DNA of 64,000 nt from Chloroflexota bacterium (lineage in GTDB: Bacteria; Chloroflexota; Limnocylindria; Limnocylindrales; CSP1-4). Shown piece by piece: positions 28,157 to 36,353 of this stretch. Each line of letters starts with the position of its first letter. Positions within the stretch are counted from its first letter, which is position 1. The position numbers and the translations under genes were made by a program. The stretch spans positions 62,001 through 126,000 of the forward strand of contig CANJLL010000004.1 of the NCBI GenBank assembly GCA_947475545.1, given 5' to 3'. The notes below the pieces were generated by a model. It searched no databases. It had not been told where the DNA came from and was given only the letters and a program-made list of their open reading frames with translations.

Positions 28157-28381
28157 GTGGCAGCACAGGGCAAGGGCAGCAAGACCAACCCCACGCGAGA
28201 CCGTGGCGACGAGGTGGGTGGCAATCGCATGACCTCCACCCCGTGCGACCACTGCGGGGACTTCATTCCGCAGGGTCAGGTCGTCGCAATTCAGCGCACG
28301 GTCTTCAACGACGATGGCAGCTCGCGCAGCCGCATGTACCGCTTCATCAAGGGCCACCCCACCGAGGCCCGAGCGGTCTAG
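28157..28381 (+). CDS. small protein with a CxxC zinc-ribbon-like motif
   Basis: This is a 74-aa protein. The GTG at 28157 follows AGGAG by seven bases. The N-terminal third is basic and disordered-looking (AAQGKGSKTNPTRDRGDE), then STPCDHCGDFIPQGQVVAIQ and a short strand RSRMYRFIKGH. One CxxC pair plus a histidine could bind a metal, or two copies could do so together. It lies 130 bp after glnS on the same strand. The family is unknown. Confidence 0.55.
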   Translation: MAAQGKGSKTNPTRDRGDEVGGNRMTSTPCDHCGDFIPQGQVVAIQRTVFNDDGSSRSRMYRFIKGHPTEARAV

Positions 28382-28437
28382 TCGCCGCTCTCAGGACGCG
28401 TCCCGGGGGCGGCTCGCCGGGCGTGGGCAGAACAGGT

Positions 28438-29164
28438 ATGCCGTTGAAGCAGCCGTCGTCCCTCATCACGCTCGGCACCGCAGGTGGGCCATCCCCGCGA
28501 CCGGGCCGGGCGCAGACATCCAACCTGCTGACCATCAACGGAACCCACGATGTCATCGATGCAGGAGATGGCGCCTCACGTCGGTTGGTGCGTGCCGGCG
28601 TGGACCTTCGGGACGTCGGGACCATCTTCATCACGCATCACCACGACGACCACACGGCGGGTCTCGGCACGCTGATGTCGCTCGCATGGGATCGCCAGCG
28701 AACGAGTCCGATCCACGTGTACGGCCCGCGCCGAGCCGAAGATCTTGTCCGCGCAGCCATCCAGCACAGGTCGTACGCGTGCAGGTTCGCAACGCCTGAC
28801 CGAGTTCTCGTCTTCAGTGGCGACACCGGTCGCCAGCACCGCTCTCACGGCGCTGGCGACCGACGCCGATCTGCTGATCGTCGAGACCTCGCTCGCCGAG
28901 GATCGCCAGCAGGCGATGATGGCTGACGGCCGCTGGCAGGCGATGACCCCGACGGAGCGGGCGGGCAAGATGCGCCCGGCGACACAGGGGCACATGACGC
29001 TGGAGGCGATCGGCAAGACCGCGGCGGAGGCGCGGGTGAAGACCGTCAGCCTGTCGCATCTGACCCAGCGCTTCGGGTCCGACGACTACACGCCGTGGGC
29101 CGACGAGGTGAAGAGACACTTCAGCGGCGAGGTGGTTATCGCCCAGGACCTGATGGAGTTCTGA
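28438..29164 (+). pseudogene. MBL-fold metallohydrolase, internally deleted and frameshifted
   Basis: The 5' part encodes PLKQPSSLITLGTAGGPSPR, then DAGDG and the metal site FITHHHDDHTAGLG, then the strand VLVFSGDTG. After that codon run the frame changes: the continuation ALTALATDADLLIVETSLAE through HLTQRFGSDDYTPWADEV is in the next frame, as if one base had been gained near 28835. In addition, DLVRAAIQ joins HRSYACRF directly, where related enzymes carry several dozen more residues, suggesting an in-frame deletion. No intact enzyme can be made as read. The family covers ribonuclease Z-like and other hydrolases. Confidence 0.75.
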
Positions 29165-29243
29165 CGAGCCCAAGCACGGATTGAACGCGATACGGGCGGT
29201 CTCGATCGCCCGTCCTCAGCCTCGCTCAGATCAGGCCCAGCCC

Positions 29244-29798
29244 CTAGATCAGCAGGATGGCGCCGAAGATCACGAAGGCAAGCGCGGCGAAGATCTTGAT
29301 GACCCGCTGCGGGAGACGCGTCCCCAGCATCGCCCCGATGGCGATGGCGATCGCGTCCGCCGCCACCATCCCCGCCGTGCTGCCCATCCAGGTCCCAAAG
29401 GGCTCCTCCGTGGTGGCCAGGGTGATGGTGGCGAGCATCGTCTTGTCGCCCAGCTCCGCGAGGAAGAACGCCGAGCCGATCGTGACCAGCGCCCAGCGCC
29501 CGGCCCGGGCCGCGCGGTTGTGGTCCGCCTCTCCCAGCGAATCGCCCCGGATGGTCCAGCCCGCAAACGCGAAGAACGCCAGGCCGGCTACCACCTCGAT
29601 CGCCTTGGTCGGCAGCGCCAGTGCGAAGGCCGAGCCCACGAGCACGGAGCCCGCGTGGACGATCAGGGTGGCGATGGAGACGGCAACCACGACCGTCCAC
29701 GCCTTGTAGCGCGCGGCGAACGCCAACGCCATGAGCTGGGACTTGTCACCGAGCTCGGCGAGCATGATGACGCCGAACGAGAGCAGGAACGCGTGCAC
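29244..29798 (-). CDS. GDT1/TMEM165 (UPF0016) family manganese exporter
   Basis: This is a 184-aa membrane protein with a GTG start at 29798. Two repeated halves each hold the signature AELGDK: MLAELGDKSQLMALAFAARY in TM1 and FFLAELGDKTMLATITLATT in the second half. Six hydrophobic helices are visible. The acidic pairs bind divalent cations; bacterial members export Mn2+ (MntX type) and eukaryotic ones move Mn2+/Ca2+ into the Golgi. A yybP-ykoY manganese riboswitch precedes it, which independently supports manganese export and expression under manganese excess. Confidence 0.92.
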   Translation of the reverse strand: MHAFLLSFGVIMLAELGDKSQLMALAFAARYKAWTVVVAVSIATLIVHAGSVLVGSAFALALPTKAIEVVAGLAFFAFAGWTIRGDSLGEADHNRAARAGRWALVTIGSAFFLAELGDKTMLATITLATTEEPFGTWMGSTAGMVAADAIAIAIGAMLGTRLPQRVIKIFAALAFVIFGAILLI

Positions 29799-29877
29799 GG
29801 AAACTCCGGTCTGTGGTGGGTCCGGGTCTGGGTGGCGCACGCCTTCGACCCGACACCCGTGACAAGGTGCCGACAGT

Positions 29878-29968
29878 CGAAAGTCTCGTCCGTCCGCAGT
29901 GCGGACCCGGTGACCGGGCGCCATCGCGCCAGCATGTCGATCAGCCGGAGGAGGACTACTCCCCTTCG
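29878..29968 (-). promoter_or_regulatory. yybP-ykoY manganese riboswitch
   Basis: Read on the minus strand, the element opens with CGAAGGGGAGTAG and closes with ACGAGACTTTCG. These are the conserved strands of the yybP-ykoY metal-binding junction and its closing stem (CGAA with TTCG). Between them lie two GC hairpins, including GGCGCGATGGCGCC and CCGGTCACCGG. It starts 79 bases upstream of the exporter GTG. Members sense Mn2+ and usually turn expression on when it binds. The calling rests on conserved bases and context; no covariance model was run. Confidence 0.85.
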
Positions 29969-30093
29969 CCCCGAAGTCTACCCGCGCCATCGGCCGACCA
30001 CCGGGCCGAAGGGGCCCGAGTTGGGGGGCCAATTGGCCCGTGCGCCGCAGCCCCCAGCGGACCGGGGACCCGGCCCGGGTGCACAATGCCGCC

Positions 30094-30264
30094 GTGGGCG
30101 CGGTCGAATTCCAGGTTGACGACCGCAGCCGGACGCCGGACGGCGACCCTGGCCGCGCCGTGGCGTCAGCCTGGTACGCCCGCGGCACCCTGGCCGCGCG
30201 CCGGGCGTTCGCCTCGGCCACCCCGGATGCGCAGGCCGCGCGCTTCATCCCCGACGGCACGTGA
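30094..30264 (+). CDS. possible short hypothetical protein
   Basis: This open frame of 56 codons starts at a GTG: VGAVEFQVDDRSRTPDGDPG, then a helix RGTLAARRAFASATPDAQAA. Codon bias agrees with the neighbourhood, but there is no clear ribosome site and no recognised family. It fills the gap between the riboswitch and the DUF4287 gene. It may not be real. Confidence 0.25.
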   Translation: MGAVEFQVDDRSRTPDGDPGRAVASAWYARGTLAARRAFASATPDAQAARFIPDGT

Positions 30265-30337
30265 AATCCGTCCAGGACCCGCGGGGTCATGCGCGTGAGG
30301 ATCCAGGGCGACGTCCCAACCCCACCAGGAGCGTCCC

Positions 30338-30907
30338 GTGACCGACCCCGCCGCCCAGACCAGCAACCAACTCCGCAACATCGAGGCCGCCACCGGCCGG
30401 ACCATGACCGACTTCGCGGCCGACGTGGCCGCGCCCGGGGTCCAGGGCCATGCTCGGATCGTCGCGTTCCTCAAGGAGCGTGACGGGCTGTCGTACGGCA
30501 ACGCGAATGCCGTCGCGCTGAAGGTGCGCGAGCTGGCCGCCGGCGGGCCGCCGCCCTCGGACGCGCTGCTCGACGCCCAGTACGCGGGCGCCAAGGCCGT
30601 CCTCCGGCCCCTGTCCGACCAAGTCGTGGCGATGGCGCAGGCGCTGGGTCCTGACGTCCAGGTGGTGATCCAGAAGACCGCCGTCGCCCTCCGCCGCAAG
30701 AAGCAGCTGGGCGTGGTCCAGGCCGCCTCGGCCAAGCGGCTGCAACTTGGGCTCAACCTGTCTGCCGAGGTCGCGGCGGCCGCCGGCTCGCGCGTGACCG
30801 CCACGCCGGGCGCCATGTTCAGCCACCGGGTGGACATCGCCGGCCCACAGGACCTCGACGAAGCGCTGGCGACCTTGCTCCGCCACGCCTACGACCGGGC
30901 TGGGTAG
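30338..30907 (+). CDS. DUF4287/DUF5655 domain protein
   Basis: This is a 189-aa protein. The N-terminal 65 residues (NIEAATGRTMTDFAADVAAP, then HARIVAFLKERDGLSYGNAN) are DUF4287-like. The C-terminal 110 residues (LDAQYAGAKAVLRPLSDQVV, LRRKKQLGVVQAASAKRLQL, then FSHRVDIAGPQDLDEAL) match DUF5655. The pair is widespread in actinobacteria and chloroflexi; the biochemical function is unknown. The GTG start follows AGGAG. No membrane or signal segment. It is cytoplasmic by inference. Confidence 0.85.
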   Translation: MTDPAAQTSNQLRNIEAATGRTMTDFAADVAAPGVQGHARIVAFLKERDGLSYGNANAVALKVRELAAGGPPPSDALLDAQYAGAKAVLRPLSDQVVAMAQALGPDVQVVIQKTAVALRRKKQLGVVQAASAKRLQLGLNLSAEVAAAAGSRVTATPGAMFSHRVDIAGPQDLDEALATLLRHAYDRAG

Positions 30908-30997
30908 CGACAAGGCCAATCTGGCGCCTGGGCGACCCTGATCCGCTCCGCCGCAGCGGACGTAGACTCGGGGGAGACCATCCGCCGGAGGTTGCCC

Positions 30998-31801
30998 GTG
31001 ACCGGGCCCCTGCTCCCCCGCCCCCCGCTCAGCCGCCGCACGTTCATCGTTGACCTGGGGCGCGGCGCGTTCGCACTCGCGCTGGTCGGCCTGGCCGGCT
31101 GCGCCAGCGTCGTGGGCAGCCCGGTTCCGGGCAGCGCGGGTGCTCCCCCTGGGTCCGCCGGCGACGGCCCCGGCGGCCCCGGCGGCCAGAGCTTCGGGAA
31201 GGCCGACGGCGCCCTGACATGGGAGCGCGTCAACCTGGGGTTCGTCAGCGCAGACGTGCTGGTCCGCGCGGGCGAGGCCACGGTCGTTGATACGGGCCAG
31301 GCCAACCACGCCGATGACATCGAGGCGGCGCTCAAGCGCATGAGCCTGGGCTGGGGCGCCGTCGCGCACCTCGTGTTGACGCACAGCCACAATGACCACG
31401 CCGGCTCCGCGGCCGATGTCCTGCGGCGCGCCACCGGGGCGACCGGCTACGCAGGCGCGGCCGACATCCCGGGGATCAGCGGCATGCCGCGACCCCTGGT
31501 GGCCGTCGGCGAGGGCGACCGCGTGATGGGCCTGCGCGTGGTGACCGCGCCCGGCCACACGCCGGGCCAGGTGGTGGCCTACGACGCCATCGCCAGGTTG
31601 CTGGTGGCCGGCGATTCGATGGGGACGAGCGCCGGCAAGCCCATCCTGCCGAACGCCCACTTCACGCCCGACATGGCGGAAGCCAAACGCTCCATCGCCA
31701 AGTTGGGGGCGCTGGGCTTCGAGACGCTCCTGGTGGGCCACCGCGAGCCAATCACGGCTGGGGCTTCGGGGCTGGTCGCCGAGCTGGGGCGGGCGGGGTA
31801 G
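30998..31801 (+). CDS. Tat-exported lipoprotein, MBL-fold metallohydrolase
   Basis: This is a 267-aa protein. The GTG at 30998 lies six bases after GGAGG; a TTG at 30992 is too close. The N-terminus has a twin-arginine signal PPLSRRTFIVDLGRG, a hydrophobic stretch and a lipobox LAGC (Cys35), then a Gly/Pro-rich linker. The hydrolase domain has VVDTGQANHAD, the zinc motif LTHSHNDHAGSA, APGHTPGQVVAYD, VAGDSMG and VGHREPI. Tat export before lipidation implies a folded, metal-loaded protein placed on the outside of the membrane. The substrate is unknown (glyoxalase II-like or lactonase-like). Confidence 0.88.
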   Translation: MTGPLLPRPPLSRRTFIVDLGRGAFALALVGLAGCASVVGSPVPGSAGAPPGSAGDGPGGPGGQSFGKADGALTWERVNLGFVSADVLVRAGEATVVDTGQANHADDIEAALKRMSLGWGAVAHLVLTHSHNDHAGSAADVLRRATGATGYAGAADIPGISGMPRPLVAVGEGDRVMGLRVVTAPGHTPGQVVAYDAIARLLVAGDSMGTSAGKPILPNAHFTPDMAEAKRSIAKLGALGFETLLVGHREPITAGASGLVAELGRAG

Positions 31802-32022
31802 GTTCGCGCGCCCGAGGGCGGGTACGGCGCCGTGCGCCAGCGGCCGGTCCCGGGCGCTCACACACTCGCGCCCGCTCAGGGCAATCCCCTCCAGTCCCAC
31901 CCGCCCCCCGCCGATACCCATCGGGACGGCCCGGAATGCTCGCAAGGACGCGGCGGGGTCGCCAGGTCTGTGCGAGCCAGCAGGCGAGAGCCGCGGCGGG
32001 CCGCCGGCTGGAGGGACCCGGC

Positions 32023-33507
32023 ATGATCATTGCGGGCGCGGCGCTCAACCTCAGTGATCGGCACCTGGCCAGCGACACGACGACGTCGCGAGGCTCAATG
32101 CAGGCCTGGGTGGACGTCCCTGGCGGGGGTGGAACGAGCGGCGGGCCGGCGGGCTCGATCTCCGTGAGCCAGCAGCGCGCCAGCCTGTCGCGGGCGGCCA
32201 CCGTCGAGGTGTCCAGCGCGTCGCAGGTGCTCAACGCCGCGATCATCTACGGGGCAGGGGTTGGGGGCGCCAGCGCCATTACGTCTGGCTCGCGGAGCGC
32301 CCTCAACCGCCTCCCCGGCTCCCCGGGTGACGATGCGCGGGCCGACTCCGAGGCCGCCCGCCTCTTCGCCCAACTCGACGCGCCCGCGCAGGCGGCGCTC
32401 AAGATGGCGCTTGCCGACATCGCCGCCGTGCGCGCGGGCAAGTCACTGTCCGGGGCGTTCGCCCAACGGCCTGGTGGAGCGGACGCGGCAGGTCAAGCAG
32501 GCCGTTGGGCGAGCCTCGCGTTGGGTGGGCTGAGCGGGATCGGATCGGATGACGGCCTGGACGACGCCGTTCGAGGCGATGCCAAGCTGATGTCGCTGAT
32601 CGCGCTCATCGAGCGCCTGACGGGTCGCAAGGTGCACCTGATGCGCGCGAAGGACATGCAGGGCGGCGGGTCGGCGCGAACCGCCGAGGCGATGGCAGCC
32701 GTGGCGCGGAGCGCGGACGGGGCGCGGGGCGCGGGGCGCCGGCGGGGCGGCGAGGGTGCGACGGAGCAGGCACCGCAGCAAGCCGGCTTCGGGATCGCCG
32801 TGGACGTCCATACCGAGCACCACGAGGCCGAGGTTACCTCCGTGAACGTGAGCGGCATCGTCGTGACGGCCGATGGGCGCCGGCTCGACGTGTCGATGGA
32901 CGTCACGATGAGCCGAAGCCTGGCGGAGACGACCGACTTCCGGCTGCGCGCGGGCGATGCCAAGCTGGTCGACCCGCTCGTCATCGACCTCGGGTCGGCG
33001 GGCGCCTCGGCGGCCCCCGACCCCAACGCGATCGTCGGCCTGGCGCAGGCCACCTTCGCCTTTGACCTGGACAGCGACGGGGTCAACGAGCAGATCCACA
33101 CGCTCGCGCCCAGCTCGGGGTTCCTGGTCCTGGACAAGAACGGCAACGGGCGCGTGGACAACGGGTCGGAGCTGCTCGGCCCCGGATCCGGCAACGGGTT
33201 CGCGGACGTGGCGGCGCTCGATGGCGACGGCAACGGCTGGATCGACGAGCGGGACGCGACGTTCGGGCAGCTGCGGGTCTGGTCGCCGGGGTCAGGCGGC
33301 GGGGACGGAGCGGGCGGTGCGACTGGCGGCTCCCTCCTCTCGCTGGCCGCCGCCGGCGTCGGGGCGATCTCCACCGCCAACGTGTCCTCGCCGTTCCTGG
33401 CCAAGGACGGGACGGGCGATGTCCGCGGGCAAGTAGTCGCCACGGGGCTGTATCTCTCGGAATCGGGCCTGGCAGGTGCGATCCACCAGGTGGATCTGGC
33501 GGTCTAG
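32023..33507 (+). CDS. EF-hand-like calcium-binding protein of unknown function
   Basis: This is a 494-aa protein. The ATG at 32023 follows GGAGGG by seven bases. It begins MIIAGAALNLSDRHLASDTT, without a signal peptide. The C-terminal third has three Asp/Asn-rich loops that fit EF-hand or dockerin-like calcium sites: FDLDSDGVNEQ, LDKNGNGRVDNGSELLG and LDGDGNGWIDERD, followed by VGAISTANVSSPF, LYLSESGLAGAI and a final QVDLAV. That combination recurs in a family of uncharacterised bacterial proteins, many from gamma-proteobacteria. The role is unknown. The unusual phylogenetic flavour suggests transfer. Confidence 0.75.
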   Translation: MIIAGAALNLSDRHLASDTTTSRGSMQAWVDVPGGGGTSGGPAGSISVSQQRASLSRAATVEVSSASQVLNAAIIYGAGVGGASAITSGSRSALNRLPGSPGDDARADSEAARLFAQLDAPAQAALKMALADIAAVRAGKSLSGAFAQRPGGADAAGQAGRWASLALGGLSGIGSDDGLDDAVRGDAKLMSLIALIERLTGRKVHLMRAKDMQGGGSARTAEAMAAVARSADGARGAGRRRGGEGATEQAPQQAGFGIAVDVHTEHHEAEVTSVNVSGIVVTADGRRLDVSMDVTMSRSLAETTDFRLRAGDAKLVDPLVIDLGSAGASAAPDPNAIVGLAQATFAFDLDSDGVNEQIHTLAPSSGFLVLDKNGNGRVDNGSELLGPGSGNGFADVAALDGDGNGWIDERDATFGQLRVWSPGSGGGDGAGGATGGSLLSLAAAGVGAISTANVSSPFLAKDGTGDVRGQVVATGLYLSESGLAGAIHQVDLAV

Positions 33508-33539
33508 GTCAGCCCTCGGGGGAGCCTGGACCGGTCAAG

Positions 33540-34559
33540 TTACCGCCCCAGCAGCGAGAGCAGCGCGCCCAACTCGTGGCGTCGAATGTCGTGCCAACCC
33601 GCCAGCAGCGCGATGAACTCGCGCATGATCTCGTCGTTGAACTGGCCCTTCTGGACAAAGCGCATCGTGCGCAGGGCATCCGCCGCCGATGTCGGCTGCT
33701 GGTATGACCGCACGGACGTGAGCGCGACAAAGGCATCGGTGATCGCAACCAGCTGGCTGTCGAACGGCAGGGAATGCGCCGACCGACCCGTCGGGTAGCC
33801 AGAGCCGTCGGACCGCTCGTGGTGGTCCCGGATGATGTGGAGATAGGTGGGCTCCGTCCCCAGGGCGGCCAGGACCAGAGTCTGTCCGGCGGCGGGGTGC
33901 TGCTGGACGATCCCCCACTCGCGGTCGTCGAGGGGACCCGGCTTGTCGAGGATCTGGGTGGGCACCCTCACCTTGCCGATGTCGTGCAGGAGCGCCCCTC
34001 GGCCCACGGCGCGGAGCGCCTCGCCGTGCGTGATCCCCAGCCGGCGTGCAAGCAGGACGGAGTAGACGGCGGTGTTGATCGCCTGGATGTAGGTCGCCGG
34101 GTGCTGCTCCATGACGGCGACCATCGCGCCCACCAGCGACTCGTCGCCGGCCAGCGCCTCGGAGATGGCATCGACCACGTCATGCGAGAGGAGCAGGTCA
34201 GATTCGTCCGGGCGGGCGCCGTACGACAGCAGCGGCCGCAACGAGGCGGTGGCCAGGCCGTAGGCGATCCGGCTGCGGGCGTCGGCTCCCATCCGGTAGC
34301 TTCGCAGGACGCCCGGGATGGCCGCGACCAGCGCGCTCGCGAGCAGGTCCTCGTCCTCCTGGCGGATGAGGATGGGAACACCCAGGTTGAGACGGCGGGA
34401 GATGGCCTCGGCCTCGGCGCCGGCACCGGCAAACAGGACCGCGCGGCCGCCGTTCTGGATGAAGACATCGCACGGAAGGGCCGGGATATTGGCGATCAGC
34501 GCCGCCGGGGCAAAGCGGAACCCGGCCGGCGGAGGAGCGACGTCCATGGTGTGGATCAT
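33540..34559 (-). CDS. HD-GYP domain protein, probable c-di-GMP phosphodiesterase
   Basis: This is a 339-aa protein starting MIHTMDVAPPP (ATG 34559; ATG 34547 is an alternative). The N-terminal 120 residues form an alpha/beta region with FIQNGGRAVLFAGAGAEAEA, possibly a PilZ- or sensor-like domain. The HD-GYP domain then shows AVGRGALLHDIGKVRVPTQI (HD metal ligands), QHPAAGQTL, DHHERSDGSGYPTG (HHE and GYP) and ITDAFVALTS. HD-GYP enzymes open c-di-GMP to pGpG or GMP. All key residues appear intact. It is divergent from the RidA gene. Confidence 0.9.
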   Translation of the reverse strand: MIHTMDVAPPPAGFRFAPAALIANIPALPCDVFIQNGGRAVLFAGAGAEAEAISRRLNLGVPILIRQEDEDLLASALVAAIPGVLRSYRMGADARSRIAYGLATASLRPLLSYGARPDESDLLLSHDVVDAISEALAGDESLVGAMVAVMEQHPATYIQAINTAVYSVLLARRLGITHGEALRAVGRGALLHDIGKVRVPTQILDKPGPLDDREWGIVQQHPAAGQTLVLAALGTEPTYLHIIRDHHERSDGSGYPTGRSAHSLPFDSQLVAITDAFVALTSVRSYQQPTSAADALRTMRFVQKGQFNDEIMREFIALLAGWHDIRRHELGALLSLLGR

Positions 34560-34695
34560 GCACCGCGCAGGGCCAGGAGCGCCAGCCCCCGGTCGACGGC
34601 GAGATCCACGCTCCGGACCGTCGTTCGCTCGCCGTACCATGTGCCTGCAATCTGACAGCCTGTCACCACGCCATTCGCCCAGGAGGCCAGCAAAC

Positions 34696-35118
34696 GTGCG
34701 GACCCCGCTCAACCCGCCCGGCGTCAACCCTCCGCGCGGCAACTACGTCCAGGCCGTCGTGGTCAGCGCTCCCACCCTGGTCTTCGTCTCCGGCCAGGTT
34801 GCGATGGACGAGGACAACAACATCATCGGCAAGGGCGACATCGAGGCCCAGGCCCGCCAGGTCTTCCACAACCTGCGAGTCGTGCTGGAGGCGGCCGGCT
34901 CGTCGCTCCAGGACATCGTCATGTGGACCATCTACGACACCAACGTGGGCGACCACATGGAGACGCTCAACCGCATCGGCCGCGAGGTGATGGGCGGCGT
35001 CTTCCCGGCGTCCACCAAGGTGGGCGTGACGCGCCTCTCCCACCCCGACTACCTCGTCGAGATCGACGCGGTGGCGGTGGTCCGCAGCCGGCCCCAGCCT
35101 GCCGTCGAGCAGGGCTGA
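34696..35118 (+). CDS. RidA/YjgF/YER057c/UK114 family deaminase
   Basis: This is a 140-aa protein with a GTG start nine bases after AGGAGG. LNPPGVNPPRGNYVQAVVVS, VSGQVAMDEDNNIIGKGDIE, QARQVFHNLRVVLEAAGSS and the C-terminal VEIDAVAVVRS follow the RidA trimer fold. RidA hydrolyses reactive enamine/imine intermediates from PLP enzymes; related members act in pyrimidine or aromatic amine breakdown. The C-terminal glutamate of VEIDAVAV is at the usual site. The arginine of the active site may correspond to TRLSHPDY, which I could not confirm. Fifty bases separate it from the channel gene. Confidence 0.9.
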   Translation: MRTPLNPPGVNPPRGNYVQAVVVSAPTLVFVSGQVAMDEDNNIIGKGDIEAQARQVFHNLRVVLEAAGSSLQDIVMWTIYDTNVGDHMETLNRIGREVMGGVFPASTKVGVTRLSHPDYLVEIDAVAVVRSRPQPAVEQG

Positions 35119-35167
35119 GGCCGGGACGCAGGGCCAGGACCCGAGGACCCGCCGGGCACCCGCGGCG

Positions 35168-36184
35168 ATGCTCGCCCGTGTCACGCCACCCGCGATGGGC
35201 CGAATCGGACGCCGCCACGTCCGGGTCTGGCTGGCCGCCGTGGTCGGTGCGACCGTCGTGGGCACCGGCGGCTACATGCTCCTGCTGGGCTGGCCCTTCT
35301 GGGACGCGCTGTACATGACGGTGATCTCGCTGACCACCGTCGGGTTCCGCGAGGTGCACGAGCTGGACCTCACGGGCCGCATCTGGACGATGCTGGCGAC
35401 CATCGCCGGTGTCTCGATCATCTTCGGAGGCGTGGGAATCATGGCCGAGACGCTCTTCAGCGATGCCAGCTCGGGCGAGCGCGAGCGCCGCCGCATGACC
35501 GGCGCCATCCAGGGGCTCCGCGCCCACTACATCGTGTGCGGCTACGGCCGGGTGGGGTCCACCGTCGCACGGCAGCTGTCGAACGGCGGCGAGGCGCTGG
35601 TCATCATCGACGTCAACCCGATTTCGCTGGTCGGCGCACGTGCCGACGGGCACCTCATCGTGGAGGGCGACGCCACCACCGACGCGACGTTGCGCGCGGC
35701 CGGCATCGAGCGCGCCCGGGGTCTGGTCACGGTCATGGACTCGGACGTCGACAACGTGTACGTGACGCTGTCCGCCCGGAACCTCAACCGGGGCCTGTTC
35801 ATCGTGGCGCGCGCCAGCGCCGAGGAGACCGAGTCCAAGCTCCTGCAGGCGGGCGCCGATCGCGTGGTCTCCCCGTACACACGCGCCGGCCGCCACATCG
35901 CGGAACTGGCGCTCCGGCCGCAGGTCGCCGACTTCATCGACGCCGCGCTGTCGCACGGCGAGCTGGCGTTCTCCATGGAGGAGGTGGCGGTCAGCCAGGG
36001 CGGGCCACTCGCCGAACGAAGCGTGGCGGAGCTCCAGCGCGACGGGATCCACGTCCTGGCGATCGTGCGGGGCGACCGCGAGTACGAGGCCAACCCACCC
36101 GGAGACCGCCTGCTCGCCGCGGGCGAAGGGCTGATCGTGTCGGGGACGGCCGAGCCACTCCGGCGGCTGCGCGAGCGGTCCTGA
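35168..36184 (+). CDS. potassium channel with TrkA-N/TrkA-C (RCK) cytoplasmic domain
   Basis: This is a 338-aa protein: TM1 at about 20-40, pore helix and selectivity filter SLTTVGFRE (TVGF 57-60), TM2 at about 72-92, then a linker and an RCK domain. The RCK Rossmann motif is VCGYGRVGSTVARQL (GYGRVG 125-130), and LVIIDVNP supplies the acidic residue typical of NAD-type ligand binding. TrkA_C follows from about 260. The protein would assemble as a tetrameric K+ channel gated by nucleotide or ions. It is a complete MthK/Kch-like architecture. Confidence 0.93.
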   Translation: MLARVTPPAMGRIGRRHVRVWLAAVVGATVVGTGGYMLLLGWPFWDALYMTVISLTTVGFREVHELDLTGRIWTMLATIAGVSIIFGGVGIMAETLFSDASSGERERRRMTGAIQGLRAHYIVCGYGRVGSTVARQLSNGGEALVIIDVNPISLVGARADGHLIVEGDATTDATLRAAGIERARGLVTVMDSDVDNVYVTLSARNLNRGLFIVARASAEETESKLLQAGADRVVSPYTRAGRHIAELALRPQVADFIDAALSHGELAFSMEEVAVSQGGPLAERSVAELQRDGIHVLAIVRGDREYEANPPGDRLLAAGEGLIVSGTAEPLRRLRERS

Positions 36185-36353
36185 GCCCGCTCCGCTGGCC
36201 CCTCGCGGGTCATGTCGCTGGTACAGCAGCCAGGCATCCGCGCCGCCGGCGCCGTCGAGTCCAGGACGGTCGCAACCCCCGGCGCGCACCGCGCGCGAGC
36301 CGCAGAGGGTCCGCTCCGGCGGACCCACCGACACCGTACTTCGGAGGCTGAAC

